NCBI GenBank assembly: GCA_900551195.1
Contig: URVD01000022.1
Location: forward strand, 1-14,108
Length of the DNA stretch: 14,108 bases
Origin: an uncultured Collinsella sp.
GTDB lineage: Bacteria; Actinomycetota; Coriobacteriia; Coriobacteriales; Coriobacteriaceae
Direction of reading: 5' to 3'
Below are positions 9,184-14,108 of this stretch, one piece after another; within the stretch, counting starts at the first letter, position 1, and each line of letters opens with the position of its first letter. The notes beneath the pieces were generated by a model. It was not told where the DNA came from. It was given only the letters and a program-made list of their open reading frames with translations, and ran no database searches. The position numbers and the translations under genes are program-made.

Positions 9184-9839
9184 CGGAGGATCCTCACCTT
9201 CTTATCGATGTAGTTGCCAATGTGGCTCACCACAAAGGCCGTGCCCAGGTAGCCGAGCGCCGAGATAAAGAACGCGGCGACGCCGCCAAGCGAGCGCGTG
9301 TTGATGTAGCTCACCACGCCGGTGAGCTCCTGCGGTTTAAGCGGCACCTGACTGCCGAGCGCGGTGGTGAGCATGACGGCGATAAAGAGGTTGGTCATGG
9401 GCAGCACGCTCGAACGCAGCGCCTGCGGAATCACGATCTTAGCGAGGATACGGCTGAAGCTCATGCCGAGCGAGCGGGCGGCTTCCACCTGGCCGACGCC
9501 GACGGTGTTGATGCCGCTCATAAAGTTTTCGGAACCAAAGGCCGAGCCCAAAAGGACCGTGGCGACGATAACGCAGGTGCGGTAGGGCAGGACGACCTTG
9601 AGCGGCGGCAGCGCGTAGACGACGATAATGAGCAGCGCGATGCCGGGGATGTTACGGAAGACCTGAACATACAGGTCGCCAAAGACGCGCAGCGGCTTGA
9701 GCGGCGACACGCGCATCACGGTGACGGCGACGGCCAGCACCATGGCGATGGCAAACGACTCAAGCGTCATGCCCCAGGTTGCTAGCAGCGCGTCGATATA
9801 GTTCTGGCCATAGAGCGACCAGAGCTCGGAGAGACTCAT
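9180..9839 (-). CDS. polar amino-acid ABC transporter permease (GluC-like)
   Basis: The 219-residue partner permease is the short form typical of this family. Hydrophobic segments lie at about 22-43, 58-80, 88-102, 143-160 and 185-207. VFRNIPGIALL (60-70) and the EAA loop GVGQVEAARSLGMSFSRI (114-131) followed by VIPQALR identify it. The start is well supported by AGGAGG 6 bases before ATG 9839. It lies 138 bases behind the binding-protein gene, separated by a hairpin that may lower read-through, and overlaps the second permease by 4 bases. Confidence 0.93.
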   Translation of the reverse strand: MSLSELWSLYGQNYIDALLATWGMTLESFAIAMVLAVAVTVMRVSPLKPLRVFGDLYVQVFRNIPGIALLIIVVYALPPLKVVLPYRTCVIVATVLLGSAFGSENFMSGINTVGVGQVEAARSLGMSFSRILAKIVIPQALRSSVLPMTNLFIAVMLTTALGSQVPLKPQELTGVVSYINTRSLGGVAAFFISALGYLGTAFVVSHIGNYIDKKVRILR

Positions 9840-9863
9840 GCGGACCTCCTGCCGATAAGGAAA

Positions 9864-9889
9864 GGGGCTCCCGTGTGTACGGAAGCCCC
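9864..9889 (-). terminator. hairpin between binding protein and permease genes (attenuator-like)
   Basis: Two 11-base arms with a single mismatch (GGGGCTTCCGT on the minus strand) close a 4-base loop. Only a short TTTCCTT follows on the transcript, so it should stop transcription partly or protect the 3' end of the binding-protein message. This would let the binding protein outnumber the permeases, a common arrangement in such operons. The structure is seen; its effect is inferred. Confidence 0.6.
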
Positions 9890-9977
9890 GACAACTCAGT
9901 GAGGAAACAGTTTACCGCAATAAAGCGCATCATGCGTTTCCATATGGTTTCGTTGCGGCCGTTACCAGGCTCGCTGC

Positions 9978-10973
9978 CTAGGCGCCGATCTCGGGCAGCT
10001 CGGGAACATTGGTGTCGCCCGTACGGTCGCCGATGCAGATCTGCCACAGCTCGGTCCAAGTGCCATCATCCTCGATCTTCTTAAGGAAGTCGTTGACAAA
10101 GGCGACACCGTCGGAATCGAGTGGCAGGCCAATGCCATAGGGCTCCTTGCTGCCGAAGGGCTTGCCGGCAATCTTGTACTTACCGGGCTCGCGGACCAGG
10201 GCGCTCTGCTGCATGTTGTTGTCGATGACGTAGGCGTCAACGCGGCCCTGCTGAAGTGCCTGGCGGGCCTCCTCGTCGGTCTTGAACTCCTGTTGGCTGG
10301 CCTTGGGGGAGAACTCCTCCAGGATGGCGGGGCCGTTGGAGCCGGACTGGACGGCGACGTTCTTGTCGGCCAGGTCGTCGACGCTCTTGATGTCGTCGTT
10401 GTCGGCGAGCACCAGGATAGCCTGCTGGGTGTAGTAGTAGGGACCGGCGAAGGAGACGAGCTTCTTGCGCTCGTCAGTGATGGTGTAGGTGGCAAAGACA
10501 GCGTCGACCTGGCCGTTCTGCAGGACGGACTCGCGCGTGTCCGAGGTCACCTGGGTGATCTCGACCTTGTTCTCGCCCAGAATGTAGTTGGACAGGAGCT
10601 GTGCGATACCGGCGTCGAAGCCGCGGGTCTGACCGTCTTTCTCGTTGAGGAGGGAGAAAAGTGTGGAGGTCTGAACGCCACCGATCTTAAAGACACCGGC
10701 GTCCTTGACGGCCGTGGCCCAGGTGCTGGCGGCGATGGCGTCATCATCGGCCTTGGGGCCGTCGTTGACGAGCTTGTCGAATGCCTTGGCGTCGAGCGTG
10801 GTGGAAGCCTCGGTATCTTCGGAGCTCTTGGAGGAGCCGACGGCGGAACCCTTGTCGGCCTCGGCGCTGGTGTCGGAGCAGCCGGCAAGACCAAGGCCGG
10901 CAACGGTTGCGAAGGTGGCGGCAACGAAGCCGCGGCGGTCGAGAACGACCTGCTGGGAGAGGTTCTTGCTCAT
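9978..10973 (-). CDS. glutamate/polar amino-acid ABC transporter substrate-binding lipoprotein (GluB-like, SBP_bac_3)
   Basis: The 331-residue extracytoplasmic binding protein delivers substrate to the two permeases. The leader has LDRRGF (11-16), a twin-arginine pair, a hydrophobic core and the lipobox GLAGC with Cys32, so it is probably a Tat-exported lipoprotein. A Ser/Asp/Glu-rich linker (33-60) follows. The type 3 binding domain (about 85-320) contains GFDAGIAQLL, the TSDTRESVLQNGQVDAVF stretch, TYTITDERK and FAGPYYYTQQAIL. The last three resemble GluB of Corynebacterium glutamate uptake (from memory). The ATG at 10973 has GAAAGGTG upstream and a promoter about 45 bases away (11017-11046). 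It is the first gene of the operon. Glutamate is the best guess; glutamine or other polar amino acids remain possible. Confidence 0.93.
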   Translation of the reverse strand: MSKNLSQQVVLDRRGFVAATFATVAGLGLAGCSDTSAEADKGSAVGSSKSSEDTEASTTLDAKAFDKLVNDGPKADDDAIAASTWATAVKDAGVFKIGGVQTSTLFSLLNEKDGQTRGFDAGIAQLLSNYILGENKVEITQVTSDTRESVLQNGQVDAVFATYTITDERKKLVSFAGPYYYTQQAILVLADNDDIKSVDDLADKNVAVQSGSNGPAILEEFSPKASQQEFKTDEEARQALQQGRVDAYVIDNNMQQSALVREPGKYKIAGKPFGSKEPYGIGLPLDSDGVAFVNDFLKKIEDDGTWTELWQICIGDRTGDTNVPELPEIGA

Positions 10974-11016
10974 GGTAGAACACCTTTCTCAATAAAATCC
11001 CTAGCGGTTGAGTAGA

Positions 11017-11046
11017 GTTATACCCTATCCCGCTCAAATGGGTCAA
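11017..11046 (-). promoter_or_regulatory. sigma-70-type promoter of the amino-acid uptake operon
   Basis: On the minus strand TTGACC (11046-11041) and TATAAC (11022-11017) are 18 bases apart, each 5 of 6 to consensus. Transcription would start near 11010, giving a leader of about 35 bases before ATG 10973. AATAAC and GTTATT half-sites (near 11085 and 11055) just upstream could bind a regulator, but this is weak. Confidence 0.65.
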
Positions 11047-11074
11047 CACGAAATAACTCAGAAACATACTTACC

Positions 11075-11146
11075 TTATGGGTTATTCTACCTACCATAAA
11101 GGGACAGGCACCTTTGTGGTGGTTCTTGCAGATGTGGTGGCCTGTC
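11075..11146. repeat. intergenic inverted repeats (TTATGG/CCATAA and GACAGGC/GCCTGTC)
   Basis: TTATGG (11075-11080) pairs with CCATAA (11094-11099). GACAGGCACC (11103-11112) pairs with 11136-11146 with one bulged G. AAAGG/CCTTT (11098-11102, 11111-11115) forms an alternative small hairpin inside. The overlapping options suggest a compact folded element or an extragenic repeat. No coding frame is visible here. Confidence 0.5.
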
Positions 11147-11155
11147 TCGCTGCTT

Positions 11156-11374
11156 TGTCTCAATCTGTAACAGGTAGACGAGGAAATGGGTTCTAACTGT
11201 TACAGATTGAGATTTTCTCTTCAGGGGAATTCGAATGTCTCGATCTGTAACAGTTAGACGGCCAAAAGGTCTCTATCTGTTACAGATTGAGACAAAGGTC
11301 AGGGGCAAAGACGGTTTGTCTAGATCTGTAACAGTTAGACGGGAATTCGGGCCCTAGATGTTACAGATTGAGAT
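11156..11374. repeat. tandem array of three long palindromes (period about 80 bp)
   Basis: Three 55-base units have arms at 11158-11173/11197-11212, 11238-11253/11277-11292 and 11319-11334/11358-11373. Arms are TCTCAATCTGTAACAG and its complement: perfect in unit 1, one mismatch in unit 2, and a few in unit 3. Each loop is exactly 23 bases, begins with T-AGACG after its first base and differs inside. CTGTAACAG and CTGTTACAG, themselves near-palindromes, sit 32 bases apart in every unit (the last copy has one change). The two spacers (25-26 bases) share TCAGGGG. Together these form an ordered structure between two operons that face the same way. No protein is encoded. Confidence 0.85.
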
Positions 11375-11394
11375 AATCGCGCGCGAAAATAAAA

Positions 11395-11425
11395 ACCTCC
11401 GCAGGGGTGCTTCCCTTGCGGAGGT
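11395..11425. terminator. strong terminator after the DXS gene, usable in both directions
   Basis: The 13-base arms (ACCTCCGCA-GGGG / CCCTTGCGGAGGT, one mismatch) enclose the 5-base loop TGCTT. T-runs flank both sides: TTTTTATTTT on the minus strand downstream of the DXS gene, and TTTTTT on the plus strand. It begins 4 bases after the DXS stop codon and separates that gene from the palindrome array. Confidence 0.9.
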
Positions 11426-11428
11426 TTT

Positions 11429-13210
11429 TTACTCGTTGAGTAGCCTTACGGCTTCGGCGGCCATGTTCTCGACCGTCATGCCGTTCTGAGCGAGCAACTC
11501 GTTGGGGTCGTAGCGGTCGGGGAAGCCCTTGGCGATGCCAAAGGTGCGCGTGCGCACGGGCGTGCAGGCCAAGTAGCACGCGACGCGCTCGCCCCAGCCG
11601 CCGTCCAAGATGCCGTCCTCGAGGGTGACGACAACGCGATGCTCGGCGGCAAGGCTGTCGAGGAACTCGCGGTCGAGCTCAGTTGCATAGCGCGGGTTGA
11701 CGAGCGTGGCCTCGATGCCGTACTCGGCAGTCAGACGGTTTGCCACGCGCTCGCCCAGCTCAAAGAAATCGCCAAGCGCGAGCACGGCCACGTCGCGACC
11801 CTGGCACACCACGTTGTAACGAACGGCGCCGTAATCGGCGTCCTCGGCAGGCGCAAGATCGGGGCGGCTTACCAAGCCAATGCCCGGCACGCGAATCGCC
11901 ACGGGATGCTCGCGGTGGTCGAGCGACCAGCTCAGCATGGATAGGTATTCCTCCATGCAGGAAGGCGCCAGGTAACGCATATTGGGGAGAGCGCCCAGCA
12001 TAGAAATATCAAAGAACGAAAGATGCGTCTCGGATGTGGTGCCAAAGATCGATGCGCCAAACACCAGGATGGTTGCGGGGACATCGTTGAGGCACAGGTC
12101 GTGCCACAGCTCGTCGTAGGCGCGCTGCAAAAACGTGCCGTACACACCAAAGACTGGCTTGGCACCCGAGCGCGCAAGCGCGGTGGCAAAGGTCACGGCG
12201 TGCTCCTCGGCAATGCCCACATCGACGAACTGTTTGCCGGCGGCGGCGCGAAGCTCGGGTGTAAAGCCCATGATGTAGGGCGTGGCGGCCGTGATGCCCA
12301 CGACCTGCGGATCGTGCTCGATGGCGGCGCTGAGCGCCTCGCCCGTAATGTCGGCATAGGTGCGCGGCGCAGGCTCGCTCGGATGGCCCGGGCAGAGCTT
12401 GCGCCCAGTCGCCATGTCAAACGGACCCACATGATGCCAGCGCTCGGGGTCGCTCTGGGCTGGCTCAAAGCCCTTGCCCTTTGCGGTGGAGACGTGCAGC
12501 ACGATGGGATGATCGATATCGCGCAGCTCCTGCAGCGTGTCGACCAGGGCCAACACATCGTTGCCGGTGTCCAGATAGCAGTAGTCGAGCCCCATCGCGC
12601 GGAAAACGTTGCGCTCACAGGTGCCGTTACTGGCGCGCAGCTCGGCCAGATTGCGATACAGGCCACCGTGGTTTTCGGCGATGGACTGGTCGTTATCGTT
12701 GACGATGATGATCAGGTTGCTGTCGAGCTCGGCGGCATTGTTAAAGCCCTCAAACGCCAGACCGCCCGAAAGCGAACCGTCGCCAATGATGGTGATGACG
12801 TTGTACGCATCGCCCGCCAGGTCACGAGCGTGCGCCAAGCCGCAGCCCAGACTCACCGACGTGGAGGTGTGGCCCATGGCGAACAGGTCGTGCTCGGACT
12901 CGTCAGGATTGGCAAAACCAGAGGCCTCGCCGTAGCGTGCCGGGTCGATATAAGTGTACGCGCGCCCAGTCAGCGCCTTGTGGGCGTAGGTCTGGTGCGA
13001 AACATCAAAGACAATCTTGTCGATGGGGGAGTTAAACACGCGATGGAGCGCAACCGTAAGCTCAACGACGCCCAGGTTGGGGGCAACGTGCCCGCCGACG
13101 GCGGCGGAGCTTTCGAGGATGGCGTGGCGGATCTCGCCGCAGAGCAGCGGAAGCTCGGCGCGATCGAGAGCCTTGACGTCCTCGGGCGTTGTCGTTTGCG
13201 TAAGCAGCAT
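11429..13210 (-). CDS. dxs: 1-deoxy-D-xylulose-5-phosphate synthase family enzyme (divergent form)
   Basis: The 593-residue thiamine-diphosphate enzyme is somewhat shorter than E. coli Dxs (620). The reaction expected from the family is pyruvate plus glyceraldehyde-3-phosphate to DXP, for isoprenoid and thiamine synthesis in the cytoplasm. The N-terminal domain (about 10-265) has GGHVAPNLG with His41, DVSHQTYAHKALTGR (69-83), and the cofactor site GDGSLSGG (143-150) with Asp144 and a following NDN (171-173). The Pyr domain (about 283-445) has GIAEEHAV with catalytic Glu335 and RAYDELWHD. A transketolase C-terminal domain follows (about 460-593). Unlike E. coli Dxs, the DRAG and DGQTHQG segments read FGAS and TTSETHLS, and RYPRGN reads RVPGIG, so the acceptor site differs. 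The ATG at 13210 has only GGAG about 12 bases upstream. It ends 4 bases before a strong terminator and appears to be a single-gene unit. A paralogue with another acceptor is possible. Confidence 0.85.
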   Translation of the reverse strand: MLLTQTTTPEDVKALDRAELPLLCGEIRHAILESSAAVGGHVAPNLGVVELTVALHRVFNSPIDKIVFDVSHQTYAHKALTGRAYTYIDPARYGEASGFANPDESEHDLFAMGHTSTSVSLGCGLAHARDLAGDAYNVITIIGDGSLSGGLAFEGFNNAAELDSNLIIIVNDNDQSIAENHGGLYRNLAELRASNGTCERNVFRAMGLDYCYLDTGNDVLALVDTLQELRDIDHPIVLHVSTAKGKGFEPAQSDPERWHHVGPFDMATGRKLCPGHPSEPAPRTYADITGEALSAAIEHDPQVVGITAATPYIMGFTPELRAAAGKQFVDVGIAEEHAVTFATALARSGAKPVFGVYGTFLQRAYDELWHDLCLNDVPATILVFGASIFGTTSETHLSFFDISMLGALPNMRYLAPSCMEEYLSMLSWSLDHREHPVAIRVPGIGLVSRPDLAPAEDADYGAVRYNVVCQGRDVAVLALGDFFELGERVANRLTAEYGIEATLVNPRYATELDREFLDSLAAEHRVVVTLEDGILDGGWGERVACYLACTPVRTRTFGIAKGFPDRYDPNELLAQNGMTVENMAAEAVRLLNE

Positions 13211-13235
13211 CGTTGTGGGTTACTCCATGCGAATC

Positions 13236-13262
13236 GTGCGCCGGCACTCCCTCGGCCGGCAC
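13236..13262 (-). other. hairpin in the DXS leader
   Basis: GTGCGCCGGC and GCCGGCAC can pair with a 2-base bulge, 26-52 bases before the DXS ATG. It may shape translation or be incidental in GC-rich DNA. No known thiamine (TPP) riboswitch motif was recognised in this leader. Confidence 0.3.
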
Positions 13263-13337
13263 AATTGCACAAGACAGTCTCGCACATTTTGGCGTTTGAT
13301 ATGTGACGGCGGCGCGGTAATTCGCCAACTGGTGGGG

Positions 13338-13349
13338 CAAAACGTTTTG
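13338..13349. promoter_or_regulatory. 12-bp perfect palindrome between divergent genes (possible operator)
   Basis: CAAAACGTTTTG lies in the 228-base space between the DXS gene (minus) and the HD protein gene (plus), about 90 bases before the latter. A dimeric regulator could bind here. I see no convincing -35/-10 pair for either gene; a weak TAAATT at 13367-13372 follows on the plus strand. Confidence 0.4.
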
Positions 13350-13438
13350 TCCGATGCCATACTGGTAAATTCGATGATGATTTTATTCATTGCGCGCAGG
13401 CCGCGGCTTGCCGCCGAGCGCCGCCGGAAGGAGGCCGC

Positions 13439-13996
13439 ATGTCCGATACCGTTCGTGCCGAGAAAATCGCGCGCGAGGTCGACGATGCCGCCCGTCAGCT
13501 TGCCCAGGCGGGCCGCTTGGACCTGATGCATGAGTTTATCCAACATGGCGATGTGACGGTCTATACGCATGTGACCTCGGTAGCGCGGGCAAGTCTGTCC
13601 TTTGCCGAGCGCCTGGGCCGCGTCGGTATCTCCGTCGACCGCTTATCGCTGCTGCGCGGGGCCCTGCTGCACGATTACTTTCTCTATGACTGGCACGATC
13701 CCGACCCAAGCCATCGACTGCATGGCTTTCGTCACCCGTTTTTTGCCTTGGCGCGTGCGGAGGAAGATTTTGAGCTGACGCCGCGCGAGCGGAATATTAT
13801 CGTACGGCATATGTTTCCGCTGGTACCGGTGCCGCCGACGTGTCGTGAGGCATGGATTGTGTGCCTGGCGGATAAATGGTGCGCACTGCGCGAGACGATT
13901 GCCGGCCGTCTGCCGCGCAAAGGCGGCGCGAACGATTTGAACGAGGGCCCGAGTGACGGCTCGAGCAAAGAATCGAACGAAAAGAGGAGTGGGTAG
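13439..13996 (+). CDS. HD-domain protein (metal-dependent phosphohydrolase family)
   Basis: The 185-residue cytoplasmic protein has the HD-superfamily metal-site pattern: THVTSVAR (His44), LLHDY (His78, Asp79), RHPFFALARA (His99), VRHMFPL (His124) and CLADKWCA (Asp145). The extra histidines resemble HDIG-like phosphohydrolases, which act on nucleotides or phosphoesters, but no substrate can be read. The C-terminal 25 residues are a Ser/Glu/Lys-rich tail. The ATG at 13439 has AAGGAGG 5 bases upstream, a strong signal. The gene is divergent from the DXS gene, and the next gene begins 3 bases after its stop, so the two are surely co-transcribed. Confidence 0.85.
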   Translation: MSDTVRAEKIAREVDDAARQLAQAGRLDLMHEFIQHGDVTVYTHVTSVARASLSFAERLGRVGISVDRLSLLRGALLHDYFLYDWHDPDPSHRLHGFRHPFFALARAEEDFELTPRERNIIVRHMFPLVPVPPTCREAWIVCLADKWCALRETIAGRLPRKGGANDLNEGPSDGSSKESNEKRSG

Positions 13997-13999
13997 ACG

Positions 14000-14108
14000 G
14001 TGGGAACCGCGATCGGCATGGCATTTGACGGCGCGACGCTTGCCGCCTGTCCGCTCTCGGCGCTGGTACTCTCGTTTGCCTTCTACGGGTTTTGCGGCTG
14101 GGGATGGG
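14000..14108 (+). CDS. putative ABC transporter permease, PF06541 type (partial, 5' end)
   Basis: GTG at 14000 follows the HD gene stop by 3 bases, with GAGGAG about 10 bases upstream in the end of that gene. The visible 36 residues begin MGTAIGMAF and lead into a hydrophobic segment (LSALVLSFAFYGFCGWGW). A first membrane helix ending in Y-x-F-x-GW-x-W is typical of the PF06541 putative permeases, small multi-helix proteins of unknown role often found in Firmicutes and Coriobacteria. A later start at ATG 14018 is possible but has a poorer ribosome site. The rest lies outside the window, so the family call rests on one motif. Confidence 0.6.
   Translation, partial: MGTAIGMAFDGATLAACPLSALVLSFAFYGFCGWGW

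Noticed and set aside
11156..11374. CRISPR array
   Set aside because: The units are palindromes with two inverted arms and variable loops, only three in number. There are no direct repeats with unique spacers and no cas genes.
10974..11428. Small protein gene or tRNA in the 455-base intergenic region
   Set aside because: The short frames have no ribosome site and run through the palindromes. No cloverleaf or CCA end was found.
12023..13306. Plus-strand open frame of over 400 codons opposite the DXS gene
   Set aside because: The DXS frame on the minus strand has all cofactor motifs. The antisense frame is a composition artefact without domains.
13211..13438. TPP riboswitch or clear promoter for the DXS gene
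   Set aside because: No TPP-box-like motifs are visible and no -35/-10 pair with good spacing was found. The leader hairpin at 13236-13262 is too simple.

Overview
The window looks like chromosome from a high-GC Gram-positive gut bacterium. A Coriobacteriia member such as Collinsella is the best guess. The reasons are sortase-anchored pilin genes with LPXTG-like signals, a lipoprotein amino-acid binding protein with a twin-arginine leader, GC-rich codon use and strong AGGAGG-type ribosome sites. The genus is inferred from general resemblance, not from a marker gene.

Positions 1-5086 (minus strand) hold the end of a pilus operon. In transcription order it has a very large beta-helix adhesin or tip protein with two isopeptide-type domains and an LPLSG anchor, then a D2/Cna_B-type pilin with an MPSTG anchor whose GTG start overlaps the adhesin stop by 8 bases, then the first codons of another secreted protein that leaves the window at base 1. 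The adhesin has lost its start and export signal. Its 5' end abuts an IS110-family element on the opposite strand (about 5087-6607), which has an intact transposase, a structured 250-base left end that probably encodes a bridge RNA, and an ATAGG at each end.

Positions 6652-10973 (minus strand) hold a polar amino-acid uptake operon, read from right to left. It runs from a GluB-like binding protein through two permeases and an ATPase to a class I glutamine-amidotransferase-like gamma-glutamyl hydrolase. A readable promoter lies upstream of the binding protein, and a hairpin after the binding-protein gene could set its higher expression. Together the genes suggest import of glutamate-like or gamma-glutamyl compounds, followed by hydrolysis.

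Positions 10974-11428 are a 455-base intergenic region with the uptake promoter, smaller inverted repeats, a tandem array of three long palindromes with fixed internal geometry, and a strong terminator. Positions 11429-13210 (minus) encode a DXS-family thiamine-diphosphate enzyme whose acceptor-site motifs differ from the E. coli type. From 13439 the plus strand carries an HD-domain protein and, 3 bases after its stop, the start of a probable PF06541-type membrane protein.

The observations most worth a second look are the IS110 element with its reconstructable ends and candidate guide RNA, the loss of the adhesin start at that element, the tandem palindrome array, and the divergent DXS.
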